A stretch of 64,000 nucleotides of DNA from Arthrobacter sp. NicSoilB4 (GTDB taxonomy: Bacteria; Actinomycetota; Actinomycetes; Actinomycetales; Micrococcaceae): assembly GCF_019977335.1 (NCBI RefSeq), contig NZ_AP024653.1, positions 3,472,001 to 3,536,000 on the forward strand. The letters are read 5' to 3'. The translations under genes and the position numbers were made by a program. This document shows positions 7,803 to 16,608 of this stretch, in pieces; the first letter of the stretch is position 1, and each line of letters opens with the position of its first letter. The notes beneath the pieces were generated by a model. The model saw nothing but the letters and a program-made list of their open reading frames with translations. It did no database searches and was not told the DNA's origin.

Positions 7803-9263
7803 CTATTCGCCGCCGAGTCTGCCGTTGATTCGATGGGGGACGCCCAGCGGGTTCTCGTCCCGGATGGCGTCCGGCAGCAGGTTCTGGGGGAACCCCTGGT
7901 ATGCCACCGGGCGTAGGAATCGGGTAATGGCGGCGGTCCCTACGGACGTGCTGTGGGAAGCCGAGGTCGCCGGGTACGGGCCGCCGTGCTGCTGGGCGTA
8001 GGTGACGGATACTCCGGTGGGCCACTGGTTCCACAGCAGGCGTCCAGCCCGTTTGGCCAGCAGCTGCACGAGGTCCTGCACATCGTCGTCGGCCTCGCCG
8101 TGAACAGTCGCCGTCAGCTGCCCTTCCAGGACACGGGCCACAGCGGTGAGCTGAGCCTCATCCTGGTAGGTGACCACGAGGGATGCGGGGCCAAAGCACT
8201 CGGCTAGCAGCGTGTCAGGGTCCTGGAGGAGGTCCTCGACAGTTGTAACGAGAATTGCCGACGTCGGCAGTTGGTCGGCTGTACCGGCCGTTTCAGCGAG
8301 GACTTTCACGCCTGGGTGGGCCGTCATTTGCTTTAGGGACTCCATGAAGCCTGTCAAGATACGTTCATTGAGGAGCGGGCCCGGAGCCGGCAAGGACTGC
8401 GAGCTGAGGTGGGCCAAGATGTCGGACTCCTCGGGCACCAGCAGCACGCCTGGCTTCGTGCAGAGCTGGCCGGCGCTGGAGGCGACCGAGCCGATGAACC
8501 CCTGGGCTATCTCCTCCCCTCGGTTCGCCGCAGCGGAGCGCGTGACGAAGACGGGGTTGACGCTGCCCATCTCGGCGAAAAACGGGATGGGCTCCGGACG
8601 GGAGTTTGCCAGGTCCAGCAGCGTCCGGCCGGCCGAAATCGACCCGGTGAATGACCCTGCCTTCACGCGCGCATCAGTGAGGGCGATCCTGCCGGCATCG
8701 GTCCCGAAAACCAGGGAAAAGAGGCCGGAGGGTGCGCCGGCCGCCGCTAGGGCGCCGGTGATGACACGGCCCGTGGCTTCCGACAGGTCGGGGTGGCCGG
8801 AATGAACCTTGAGGACCACTGAGCACCCGGCTGCCAGGGCCGATGCGGTGTCTCCGCCCGCGGTGCTGAAAGCGAAGGGAAAATTGCTCGCCGCGAAGAC
8901 AACCACCGGGCCCAGCGGTATGAGGACGCGCCGCAGATCGGGGCGCAGGGCGCCCATGGGCCACTGCGCGTCGGCCGGATCGATCCGCGAGTCGAGGTAG
9001 GAACCCTCGTCGAGGACTTCTGCGAAGAGCCTCAACTGGAACGTCGTCCGCTTGAGCTCGGACTGGAGCCGTGCTTCCGCGAGGTGAGTTTCGCGCTGGG
9101 CGGTCGGGATCAGGTCCGGGGCTGCCTCGTCCAGCGCGTCGGCGATTGCCGTCAGGGCCTTGGCGCGGGCGGAGGGCGACGTCGCGCCCCATGCATCCGA
9201 GGCGGCAGCCGATGAGGCCAGGATCTTTTCGAGTTCTACTGCTGTAGTTTGCGGGAAGGCCAT
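7803..9263 (-). CDS. Aldehyde dehydrogenase, alpha-ketoglutarate semialdehyde (2,5-dioxovalerate) type
   Basis: This 486-residue NAD(P)-dependent aldehyde dehydrogenase keeps the catalytic residues: Asn127 in ASNFPFAFS, the general base Glu231 in FFAEMGSVNP and the nucleophile Cys268 in SAGQLCTKPG. The FFAEMGSVNP block and its surroundings are typical of 2,5-dioxopentanoate dehydrogenases, which make 2-oxoglutarate at the end of pentose/hexarate and hydroxyproline catabolism. The ATG at 9263 follows ggag at good spacing. It is the last gene of a minus-strand cluster with an HpcH/HpaI aldolase, a carboxylate-type transporter, an alcohol dehydrogenase and an IclR regulator, which supports a sugar-acid or related catabolic role. 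The exact substrate is inferred. Confidence 0.85.
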   Translation of the reverse strand: MAFPQTTAVELEKILASSAAASDAWGATSPSARAKALTAIADALDEAAPDLIPTAQRETHLAEARLQSELKRTTFQLRLFAEVLDEGSYLDSRIDPADAQWPMGALRPDLRRVLIPLGPVVVFAASNFPFAFSTAGGDTASALAAGCSVVLKVHSGHPDLSEATGRVITGALAAAGAPSGLFSLVFGTDAGRIALTDARVKAGSFTGSISAGRTLLDLANSRPEPIPFFAEMGSVNPVFVTRSAAANRGEEIAQGFIGSVASSAGQLCTKPGVLLVPEESDILAHLSSQSLPAPGPLLNERILTGFMESLKQMTAHPGVKVLAETAGTADQLPTSAILVTTVEDLLQDPDTLLAECFGPASLVVTYQDEAQLTAVARVLEGQLTATVHGEADDDVQDLVQLLAKRAGRLLWNQWPTGVSVTYAQQHGGPYPATSASHSTSVGTAAITRFLRPVAYQGFPQNLLPDAIRDENPLGVPHRINGRLGGE

Positions 9264-9362
9264 GGGTATTGCTCCAATTCAGGGTCTTGATTAAGCAGGC
9301 CGTCTGGTTGTGTGGCGACGCATGGCCTGGTTCGTGCTTGGTGGCGCTCTTCGCGCGAGCGG

Positions 9363-10148
9363 CTAGGCCTTTGCCTCAGCCAGCTGGCTGGCGGCGGCGT
9401 TTTCCAGTTCCACGAGGTCGGTGGCGACGGTGACGAAGGTGAAGCCCTGCTGCGCACGACGCCGGGCCGTTGCCGCGTCCAGGGTGTGGATGCCGGCGAT
9501 TTTCCCGGCGGCCTCGGCGGCTGCGAGCGCGCGCTTCAGCCCGTCCTCCAGTGAGTCCAGGATGTCGGGGTCCAGTGGGTACCTTCCGCCGAGAGCCAGC
9601 GAAAGATCGTAGGGTCCCACGTAGATGCCGTCAAGGTCCTCCACAGCGCAGATGGCGTCTAGGTTGGCGAGCGCCTCTGCCGTCTCCACCATGACCAGCA
9701 CCAGCACGGCGTCGTCCGCCTCGGCCGGCGTCGGACCAATCCGAAGCCCGGAGCGCATCGGGCCGTAGGAGCGCTGCCCGGTTCCGGCCGCGCGGGGATA
9801 GCGGGTTGCCGCGACGGCGGCTCTGGCCTCCTCGGCATTGTTGACCAGCGGGACGATAATTCCGCGGGCGCCGGAATCCAGGGCCCTGCCAATGGCGGCG
9901 GAGTCATTCGCCCCCACACGAACGACTCCGGCCGCCCCATGGCCGGCGTCGATGGCCATCAGATTCTGCAGGATGCCTGCATATCCCATCAGGCCGTGCT
10001 GGGCGTCCAGGCATACGTAGTCATATCCGAGCCGGGCGATCCGTTCGTTGGATGCCGGCGCATCCAGGACGGACCAGAATCCGAAGGTCGGCTGTTTGTC
10101 CTTGGCACGCCTGATTGCCTCGGCTGCGGGGTGGGTGGTTGCTGTCAC
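9363..10148 (-). CDS. HpcH/HpaI-family class II aldolase
   Basis: This protein of about 261 residues is a metal-dependent pyruvate-type aldolase of the HpcH/HpaI family (2-dehydro-3-deoxyglucarate or 4-hydroxy-2-oxoacid aldolases). Visible signatures are FGFWSVLDAP, the catalytic region CLDAQHGLMGY, VVRVGAND with the substrate-binding Arg, the metal-binding Glu in VMVETAEAL and the Asp in GPYDLSLALG. The frame stays open to a GTG at 10238, but that lies right against the upstream transporter's terminator; the GTG at 10148, preceded by gagaagag, is the better start. It would release pyruvate plus a short aldehyde from a 2-keto-3-deoxy acid. The actual acid is not determined by the sequence. 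Confidence 0.85.
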   Translation of the reverse strand: MTATTHPAAEAIRRAKDKQPTFGFWSVLDAPASNERIARLGYDYVCLDAQHGLMGYAGILQNLMAIDAGHGAAGVVRVGANDSAAIGRALDSGARGIIVPLVNNAEEARAAVAATRYPRAAGTGQRSYGPMRSGLRIGPTPAEADDAVLVLVMVETAEALANLDAICAVEDLDGIYVGPYDLSLALGGRYPLDPDILDSLEDGLKRALAAAEAAGKIAGIHTLDAATARRRAQQGFTFVTVATDLVELENAAASQLAEAKA

Positions 10149-10238
10149 GGGATCTACTCTTCTCTGGGAGGCGCCGGTGCTGGTGTCGTCCGGTGACCGA
10201 TCGGGTGGGTCCTGGCTGTGCGGTTTTGGAAGCGTCAC

Positions 10239-10274
10239 TCCGGGGCGGAGCCGTCGACGGCTCCGCCCCGGAGG
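10239..10274 (-). terminator. Perfect 36-base palindrome between transporter and aldolase genes
   Basis: Two perfect 18-base arms (ctccggggcggagccgtc / gacggctccgccccggag) form an uninterrupted palindrome starting 3 bases after the stop of the MFS gene. It would form a very stable hairpin and probably ends or attenuates transcription between the transporter and the downstream aldolase-dehydrogenase pair. Confidence 0.7.
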
Positions 10275-10277
10275 GGG

Positions 10278-11588
10278 CTAGTCCAGTTCCTGGTTGTGCC
10301 GGTCCTTCGAGAACGAGACTGCCACAAGCGAGATGCAGCCGCAGACGATCACGAAGATTCCCACCGGAACAAAGCTCCCGCTGTAGGCGGCCATAAGGGC
10401 AGTGGCGATCAGAGGTGCCGGGCCTCCGGCGATGGCTGCGCCGAACTGGTAGCCCAGGGAGGCCCCGGTGTACCGCACGTCCGGAGTGAAGCTCTCGGCG
10501 ATCAGCGTCCCGAGAATGGACCCGTAGGTGGGCCAAATGATCGTGAACCCGAAGAAGCATGCGATGGCAAGGTGCAGGACGGACTGCTGATTGATCAGCC
10601 AGAGGTACGGCAGGATGAACACCATTACGGCCACTGTGCCTGCCAGGAACACCTTCTTGCGCCCTATCCGGTCGGACAGCGCCCCAGCGGCCAGCATCGA
10701 CGGAACTCCGAGAACCGCCGTGATGAGGAGCGTGGTAAGGACTTGGCTGCGCTCATAGCCGAGCGACACGGCGTAGGAAACCGTGAACGTGGCGAAGATG
10801 AAGAACGTGGAGGTCTCGATAACCTTCGCCCCCATGGCAATCAGGACCGCCCGCCAGTGGTGCCGGAGCGTCTCGACGAGGGGGACGCGCTTTTCGTTGC
10901 CCTCTGCCTTGACCTTGCGGAACGACGGCGTCTCGTCGACACGGTGGCGGATCCACAGGCCGACACCGAGCAGGACAGCAGACAGAAGGAACGGGATGCG
11001 CCAGCCGAAAGTCAGGAACTGCTCTTTCGGGAAGATGCTGTCTGCAAAGACGGTTGCGATGTTGCCCAAGGCTAGGCCCAGGAGGGCGCCGGTCTGGGGA
11101 ACGGCGCCGTAGAACCCGCGCTTTTCCTTGGGCGAGTATTCAACCGCAAGGAGCAGGCCACCACCCCATTCGCCGCCCAGTGCGAGTCCTTGCATCAGGC
11201 GCAGGACGGTCAAGAGGATGGGAGCCCACACGCCGATGGCAGCGTACGTCGGCAGCAGACCCATGGCCACCGTGGCCACGCCCATGAGGGTCAGCGTGAC
11301 GACGAGGGTCTGCTTGCGCCCGATGCGGTCACCAATGTGGCTGAAGATCACCCCGCCAATTGGGCGGACCAGGAAGGCGAGGGCGAAAGTTGCGAGCGAG
11401 AGAAGCTGGCTGACTGTGCCGTCTGCGGAGGGAAAGAAAAGGGGGCCGAAGACGATGCCGGACATAGTCCCGTACAGGAAATAGTCGTACCATTCGATCG
11501 TGCTGCCGACCGCACTGCCCCACAGGGCCCTGCTCCTGTCCTTCTTCGTTACGGTAAGGGCCTGTGCGAGTTGAGTTTGAGTTTCCAA
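10278..11588 (-). CDS. MFS transporter, metabolite:H+ symporter (MHS) family
   Basis: The 436-residue protein is a 12-helix carrier of the MHS group. It opens with GSTIEWYDYFLYG, then the motif A loop GDRIGRKQTLVVT and the signature RLMQGLALGGEWGG that sets this group (ShiA, ProP, KgtP, citrate carriers) apart; a second motif A, DRIGRKKVF, begins the C-terminal half. Members import small organic acids or osmolytes with H+. The start is a TTG at 11588 preceded by aggaaaa. Its position inside the aldolase/dehydrogenase cluster suggests it brings in the acid that cluster degrades. A 36-base palindrome follows the stop. Confidence 0.88.
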   Translation of the reverse strand: METQTQLAQALTVTKKDRSRALWGSAVGSTIEWYDYFLYGTMSGIVFGPLFFPSADGTVSQLLSLATFALAFLVRPIGGVIFSHIGDRIGRKQTLVVTLTLMGVATVAMGLLPTYAAIGVWAPILLTVLRLMQGLALGGEWGGGLLLAVEYSPKEKRGFYGAVPQTGALLGLALGNIATVFADSIFPKEQFLTFGWRIPFLLSAVLLGVGLWIRHRVDETPSFRKVKAEGNEKRVPLVETLRHHWRAVLIAMGAKVIETSTFFIFATFTVSYAVSLGYERSQVLTTLLITAVLGVPSMLAAGALSDRIGRKKVFLAGTVAVMVFILPYLWLINQQSVLHLAIACFFGFTIIWPTYGSILGTLIAESFTPDVRYTGASLGYQFGAAIAGGPAPLIATALMAAYSGSFVPVGIFVIVCGCISLVAVSFSKDRHNQELD

Positions 11589-11654
11589 GATGATTTTCCT
11601 ATTCCAACGCCACTGTTGAATATCAAAAAGAGAGCCGCGAGTTGAAGACGACGG

Positions 11655-12752
11655 CTAGTTCGGAACGATGACCGAGCGGCCGACGGACCCCGCAGTGAGG
11701 TCAACGAGCGCTTCCTGGACCTGGTCCAGCCGGTACGTATCGCCGAGAAGCTTGTCCAGCGGGAGCCTGCCGGAGCGGTACAGCTCCAGAATTTGCGGAA
11801 CCTGCACCCCAGTGTTGGAAGAGCCGTACAGGCTGCCCTGCAATGACTTTTCGGACTGCACCAGGTTGTTCAGCGGCACATTGACCACATCGTTGGGATT
11901 ACCGAGCCCCACGGCGAACGTGGTTCCTCCGGTGCGCAGGCTGGCCATGGCCTGCTCGATGGTGGCCTGTTTCCCGATGGCTTCGATGACCCACTGGACG
12001 CCGTCGCCCGTAATGGCCTTCACCGCTGCGACCAGATCTTCTGCGCTGGAATTGATCGCGTGGGTGGCGCCGAGTTCGAGGGCCTTATCGAGCTTGTCGT
12101 CCGCGATGTCGGCCACGATGATAGGTGAGGCGCCCACGAGTTCCGCGCCGATCACGGCCGAAAGCCCGACCCCGCCAGCGCCGATGATCAGCACTGCCTG
12201 GCCGGCGGCGCCCGTCATCCGGTTCAGGACAACACCCATGCCGGTGATGACCGCGCAGCCGACGATGGCCGCGATCTCCGAGGGGATGTCATTGGGGATC
12301 TTGATGATTGATTCCTGCGACACCACGCATGCCTCGGCGAAACAGGAGACGCCCATCAGGTGGTGCACCGGCTCATCGTCGAGCGATAGGCGGGTGCCTC
12401 CTCGAAGGAGGCCGTTGGACTCCCCATGCACTCGCCCTTGAACGCAGAGCGCCGGTTTGCCACTCGAACAAAACTCACACTGCCCGCAACGCGGACGCCA
12501 CGTCAGCACGACCTTGTCCCCTGGTTGGACGGAGCTGACTCCCGGACCGACTTCTTCGACGATGCCGGCGCCTTCATGGCCAAGCACGATCGGGGTCCGG
12601 CATGCGAGGTCGCCGTTCGTGTAATGCAGATCGCTGTGGCACACGCCGGCCGCCTCGATCCTCACCCGCACCTCGCCCGGGCCTGGGGCGGCAAGAGCAA
12701 GTTCCACCACGCTCAGCGGCTCATTGGGGGCATGCATTACCGCAGCTTTCAC
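11655..12752 (-). CDS. Zinc-dependent alcohol dehydrogenase (MDR family)
   Basis: This is a medium-chain dehydrogenase of about 365 residues. The catalytic zinc ligands are in GVCHSDLHYTNGD and GHEGAGIVEEVG. The structural zinc site is four cysteines in CGQCEFCSSGKPALC. The NAD-binding Rossmann motif is IGAGGVGLSAV, with an acidic Asp (VADIAD) after strand 2 that favours NAD over NADP. The frame extends to 12806, but GTG 12752 is preceded by aaggag at ideal spacing, so this start is used. It would oxidise an alcohol to the aldehyde (or the reverse) in the same catabolic cluster. It is closest in layout to class III/aryl-alcohol-type enzymes; the substrate is unknown. Confidence 0.87.
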   Translation of the reverse strand: MKAAVMHAPNEPLSVVELALAAPGPGEVRVRIEAAGVCHSDLHYTNGDLACRTPIVLGHEGAGIVEEVGPGVSSVQPGDKVVLTWRPRCGQCEFCSSGKPALCVQGRVHGESNGLLRGGTRLSLDDEPVHHLMGVSCFAEACVVSQESIIKIPNDIPSEIAAIVGCAVITGMGVVLNRMTGAAGQAVLIIGAGGVGLSAVIGAELVGASPIIVADIADDKLDKALELGATHAINSSAEDLVAAVKAITGDGVQWVIEAIGKQATIEQAMASLRTGGTTFAVGLGNPNDVVNVPLNNLVQSEKSLQGSLYGSSNTGVQVPQILELYRSGRLPLDKLLGDTYRLDQVQEALVDLTAGSVGRSVIVPN

Positions 12753-12858
12753 CGTGACTCCTTCATAGTCGGAACCCGTCAGGACAGCGGTTGTGATCCG
12801 CGTCATTCGGGGCTGTCCCCGAAACTATGGGCGGGCAGACCATGAGGCGTCAAAACAC

Positions 12859-12877
12859 CGTCTCGCTCACCGAGACG
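12859..12877 (-). terminator. Hairpin terminator downstream of the IclR gene
   Basis: On the minus strand a 7-base stem (cgtctcg / cgagacg) with a 5-base loop is followed by gtgtttt, 41 bases after the IclR stop codon. This is a classical Rho-independent shape and suggests iclR is transcribed apart from the alcohol dehydrogenase gene. Confidence 0.55.
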
Positions 12878-12917
12878 CCCAATCTGGCCCCCGCTGCGCG
12901 GAACGGGTTACCGGCCG

Positions 12918-13694
12918 TCAGAGCTGGCCGAGGAACGTGCTGGCGCGCAGCTGCCGGTTCAGTCCCAGCGTGGCCGCCTGGACGGCCGGGCCAACCAGCC
13001 TCATGTCGATCGTCCCCACGGGTGCTGTGATGGAAATTGCGGCGATCGGCGAGGAGTCGCCGCGGAGCAGCGGGCTCGCGGCGCAGGCCAGGCCCGGGCT
13101 GGATTCTTCCTGCTCGTAAGCGATTCCCTGGTCGCGCACTGTTGCGAGTTCGGCGCGGAGCGCATCTTCGGTAGCCAGTGTGTTGGGGCCGATTTTCCGC
13201 ATGCCGCCCGCGAGGGCCCGCTCAAGCACGGCTTCGCCGGAGAAAGCCAGGAGAGCCTTGCCTCCAGCCGTGGCGTATGAAGCCACCCTGCCGCCGACCC
13301 TCGAGGGAATGACCAGATCGGCATGCTTCCCGCGGAGGATTTCGATGTACACGACGTCCGACCCGTCGAGCACCCCCAGTTGTACGGTTAGCCCCGTGGC
13401 CTGGCGCAGATCGGCCATAGTGGCCAGCGCCATCCGCCGAAGATCCTTGGGCTTTTGCGCCAACTGGCCCAGCTCGAAGCACTTGATGCCGACCCGGTAC
13501 CCGCCCGGGGTCCGCTCGAGAAAATCGAAGTCCACCAGATCCCGGACGATGCGTGCGATGGACGCTTTCGGCAGGCCCACGCGCCGGGCTATTTCGGAGG
13601 CGGATAGCTCGGGCTCTTCAGGCCGAAAGGCGCCGACGACCGCTGAAATTCTGGCAATCATCGACGATTGGGTGTCTCGCTCAGTAAGACGCAT
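12918..13694 (-). CDS. IclR-family transcriptional regulator
   Basis: The 258-residue protein has an N-terminal winged helix-turn-helix (about residues 12-75; LSASEIARRVGLPKASIARI as the HTH). The IclR effector-binding GAF-like domain follows (about 85-250) with typical blocks TGLTVQLGVLDGSDVVYIE, the SRVGGRVASYATAGGKALLAF region and a conserved cysteine in GLACAASPLL. IclR proteins sense small carboxylates or aromatic intermediates and control adjacent catabolic operons. It is encoded upstream of, and on the same strand as, the alcohol dehydrogenase/transporter/aldolase/dehydrogenase genes, so these are the likely targets. A hairpin terminator follows at 12859-12877. The ATG at 13694 is the start. 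Confidence 0.9.
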   Translation of the reverse strand: MRLTERDTQSSMIARISAVVGAFRPEEPELSASEIARRVGLPKASIARIVRDLVDFDFLERTPGGYRVGIKCFELGQLAQKPKDLRRMALATMADLRQATGLTVQLGVLDGSDVVYIEILRGKHADLVIPSRVGGRVASYATAGGKALLAFSGEAVLERALAGGMRKIGPNTLATEDALRAELATVRDQGIAYEQEESSPGLACAASPLLRGDSSPIAAISITAPVGTIDMRLVGPAVQAATLGLNRQLRASTFLGQL

Positions 13695-13873
13695 GACTGC
13701 AGTATGGAAGAACTGTCCCGCGGTTTCAACTTGTCAGTCGACGTCGGCGTCTGCAGTGCTCTGCCGCGGCCCCGACGCTTTCAAAACTTTGCAGCCAACG
13801 TGAGCGGGCGACGGCACGGATCAGCAGGCCTAAGCTGATGGGGAACGTCTCTTCCATCACCGGGGAGGTCATC

Positions 13874-13957
13874 ATGGACTCTGAAACCGCCAACGTCGCC
13901 GCTGGCCCAATTACCGGGGCCATCCAGGTCCGCTGGAACCCCAGCGCCCAGGAATGA
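13874..13957 (+). pseudogene. Internally deleted copy of the 2202-2531 zinc-ribbon gene (27 codons)
   Basis: A 27-codon frame begins MDSETAN and ends VRWNPSAQE. It matches the first seven residues (MDTESAD) and the last ~20 residues (VAAGPIAEAI...VHWNLSAQD) of the zinc-ribbon protein at 2202, with the central ~80 residues including both cysteine pairs missing. The leader from 13808, including the ggggagg ribosome-binding site, is also conserved with 2135-2201. It is therefore a duplicate whose middle was removed in frame. It still has start, stop and ribosome-binding site and could make a microprotein. Its stop overlaps the ATG of the following SDR gene (atga). Confidence 0.75.
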
Positions 13958-14766
13958 ACCCGGTGGGCGGACACGACGGGGCGCCAACGGAAACCGTTGC
14001 GCTCGTGACCGGCGCGAGCCGAGGGGTAGGCCGGGGCATCGCGATTGGCCTCCTGGCCGCGGGGTTTCAGGTGTACGGCACGGGCCGCTCAATCGACCAG
14101 GCGGATCTGCCGCGGGAGATCCGGCGCCTTCGCTGCGACCATCTCAACGACGACGAGACGGCGCATGTGTTTGAAGTGATCCGGTCCGAGAAGGGCCGGC
14201 TGGATCTCCTCGTCAATTGCGCCTGGGGCGGCTACGAGAAGATGGTCGAAGGCGGCGCGTTCACGTGGCCTGCGCCGTTTTGGGAGCAGCCGATGCACCG
14301 CTGGACCGGCATGATCGACGCCGGCGTGCGCGCGGCCTTTGTTTGTTCGGCGCACGCGGCGCGCCTCATGACGCCGCAGCACAGCGGGCTGATCGTCAAC
14401 ATCAGCTTCTGGGCCGCTCAGCGTCACCTCGGCAACACGATCTACGGCATCGCCAAAGCAGCGACGGACAAGATGACGTCCGACATGGCCGTCGAGCTGA
14501 AACCGTTCGACGTTGCGGTTATCTCGCTCTACCCCGGCCTGGTGCGGACCGAGGCGGTCATGGCCGCGGCTGAGGGCGGCGCGTTCGATCTCTCGACCAG
14601 CGAGAGCCCCGAGTTCATCGGCCGCGTGATCAGCACGCTATTCCACGATCCGAACCTGATGGCCCGGACCGGACAAGTGCTCGTCGCCGCCGCGGTTGCG
14701 AAGGAGTTCGGCGTACTGGACATCGACGGAAGTTCGCCGCCGGCCCTGACGCTTGCGGACATCTAG
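13954..14766 (+). CDS. Short-chain dehydrogenase/reductase (DHRS1-like)
   Basis: The 270-residue SDR has the cofactor motif TGASRGVGRGIA (residues 19-30), the stabilising NCAWGGYE block in place of the usual NNAG, and the catalytic YGIAKAATDK (YxxxK). The NCAWGGY variant and the LYPGLVRTE stretch after the active site are typical of DHRS1-type SDRs, which reduce carbonyls with NAD(P)H. The start ATG overlaps the stop of the 27-codon relic (atga), so translation may depend on that relic's ribosome-binding site. This is a nice case of a gene apparently using a fossil as its leader. No functional partner is nearby, and the substrate is unknown. Confidence 0.85.
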   Translation: MNPVGGHDGAPTETVALVTGASRGVGRGIAIGLLAAGFQVYGTGRSIDQADLPREIRRLRCDHLNDDETAHVFEVIRSEKGRLDLLVNCAWGGYEKMVEGGAFTWPAPFWEQPMHRWTGMIDAGVRAAFVCSAHAARLMTPQHSGLIVNISFWAAQRHLGNTIYGIAKAATDKMTSDMAVELKPFDVAVISLYPGLVRTEAVMAAAEGGAFDLSTSESPEFIGRVISTLFHDPNLMARTGQVLVAAAVAKEFGVLDIDGSSPPALTLADI

Positions 14767-15034
14767 GTGGACTGGGCCGGGACCCCCAGAGACGCCAGTT
14801 TGATGGGCTGACGGCTGACGCGGATACGGCGTCGGTATCCTGGCCCTCCTTGTGTCGCCGGCGCACGCGCGCAGTCCGTTGTCCGGCGTCGTGGGCGAAT
14901 CTATACTGTGGTCACCGCGAACCGTTCCAGTGCCTTGGCGGCTGGAAGTATCACCCTGCAGCGCCGAATCCGGCGAGATCAATTCCACTATTGGACCAGG
15001 GGCGCCAACCCCATGGCACGGAAGAAGCAGACCG

Positions 15035-16456
15035 ATGAGCACATTGCATCAGGGAGAGCCGGGCGGCGAGGAGGACCGCGCCCTGGATGAATTGCGCGGG
15101 CGCTTGGCCGGGTCGCTGATTGAACCGCAGGATCCTGGCTACGAGGAGGCCCGGGCGGTATGGAACGGCATGATCGACGTGCGTCCGCGGGCGGTCATCC
15201 GGGCCGGAGCCGTCGGGGACATTGACCACGTCCTGCACACGGCCCGGCGCACCGGCCTGCCGCTGGCCGTCCGCGGGGGCGGGCACAACATTGCCGGCCA
15301 CGGCACTGTCGAAGGCGGCCTCGTGCTGGATCTCGGCCAGCTCCGCGGTGTGGAGGTCGATGCGGAAAACCGGCTCGTGACAGTCGAACCCGGGGCGACC
15401 CTGGCAGACGTGGACCGGGCCACCACCGTCCACGGCCTGGCCGTGCCGCTTGGGGTGATCAGTGCCACCGGGGTCGCGGGACTGACCCTCGGCGGAGGAG
15501 TGGGCTGGTTGACCCGGTCCAACGGGCTGAGCCTGGACAACCTGTCCTCCGCCGACGTCGTCACCGCCACCGGAGAGCACCTGCACGCCAGCGAACAGGA
15601 GAACCCCGAGCTGTTCTGGGGGTTGCGCGGCGGGGGCGGGAACTTCGGGGTGGTCTCGTCGTTCACGTTCCGCGCCCGGCCGCTGCCGGCTGCAGTACTG
15701 GGTGGAAACTACTTCTACCGCCCGCCCCGCTGGAAGGACGCGCTGGGCGCGTTCGGCCGGTGGACGCAGGATCTTCCCGAGGAGATGAACCCGATCATCT
15801 CCTTCCTGGTGTTCCCGCCCGAGTTCGAGATGGGGGATGAACCGTGGATGGTCGTCGGCTTTGCCTGGGCGTCGGAGGACCACCAGCCCGGGATTGAGCT
15901 GATCGAGCAGCTACGCGCCGCCGCGCCGCCGGACGAGGAGGAAGTCGCGCCGACCGCCTGGCTGGAGTGGCAGTCCGCCATGGACAGCGTCTTCCCCAAA
16001 GGCTCCCGGGGGTACTGGAAGAACTTGTCGTTCTCCCGGCTGGACGACGCCGCCGTCGACGTTCTGGTCGGCTTCGCCTCCGAGGTCACCTGGATGGGGA
16101 CCGGGATCGATGTCCACCACATGGAGGGGGCCTTCGGGCGTGTGCCGGAGGAGGCCACAGCATTTCCCAACCGCTCGGCGAAGTACTTGCTGAACATCTA
16201 CGGCTTCTGGCATGACCCCGCGGACGACGAGCGGCTGAGCGCCTTCGCCCGGAAGGCCCACACCCTGATGCAGCCGTTCAGCGAGCACGGCGAATACGTC
16301 AACTTCCTCGGCGCGGAAACCGGACAAGACGCGATCGAGGCCGCCCGTCAGGCCTACGGGCCGGAGACTTATGACCGGCTGGTGGCGCTAAAGAACCGTT
16401 TCGACCCGGACAACCTTTTCCGCCTCAACCACAACATCGTGCCCACGTCCGCCTGA
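15035..16456 (+). CDS. FAD-linked oxidoreductase, berberine-bridge-enzyme-like
   Basis: The protein has about 473 residues. The N-terminal PCMH/FAD domain carries the covalent flavin attachment histidine in RGGGHNIAGHG, then GGGVGWLTRSNGLSLDNL and the GGGGNFGVV loop. The C-terminal BBE domain ends NRFDPDNLFRLNHNI. The second flavin-linking cysteine of true berberine-bridge enzymes (usually GLxCDN) is replaced by Leu (GLSLDN), so single covalent attachment is expected. The frame is open upstream to 14852, but ATG 15035 has ggaagaag at good spacing and begins just before the conserved region. The family oxidises sugars, alcohols or secondary metabolites with O2. No neighbour indicates the substrate. 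Confidence 0.88.
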   Translation: MSTLHQGEPGGEEDRALDELRGRLAGSLIEPQDPGYEEARAVWNGMIDVRPRAVIRAGAVGDIDHVLHTARRTGLPLAVRGGGHNIAGHGTVEGGLVLDLGQLRGVEVDAENRLVTVEPGATLADVDRATTVHGLAVPLGVISATGVAGLTLGGGVGWLTRSNGLSLDNLSSADVVTATGEHLHASEQENPELFWGLRGGGGNFGVVSSFTFRARPLPAAVLGGNYFYRPPRWKDALGAFGRWTQDLPEEMNPIISFLVFPPEFEMGDEPWMVVGFAWASEDHQPGIELIEQLRAAAPPDEEEVAPTAWLEWQSAMDSVFPKGSRGYWKNLSFSRLDDAAVDVLVGFASEVTWMGTGIDVHHMEGAFGRVPEEATAFPNRSAKYLLNIYGFWHDPADDERLSAFARKAHTLMQPFSEHGEYVNFLGAETGQDAIEAARQAYGPETYDRLVALKNRFDPDNLFRLNHNIVPTSA

Positions 16457-16608
16457 GACAGCGAAGGCAGACGCGGTGGGGGCAGGCCGGTCAATTTTCA
16501 CTGCTACCGCCGCATGCGGGGCCGTGGTACGTTCAGCGTGATCAGGATGTCCCACGCGGCTCCTATCCAGCCCGGCTCCTGGCGCAACCCCAGAAAGCAG
16601 AGGCAATC

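Noticed and set aside
10149..10238. Longer N-terminus for the HpcH/HpaI aldolase
   Set aside because: The GTG at 10238 abuts the upstream gene's terminator and the extra 30 residues are low-complexity; GTG 10148 has a better ribosome-binding site and family-like start.
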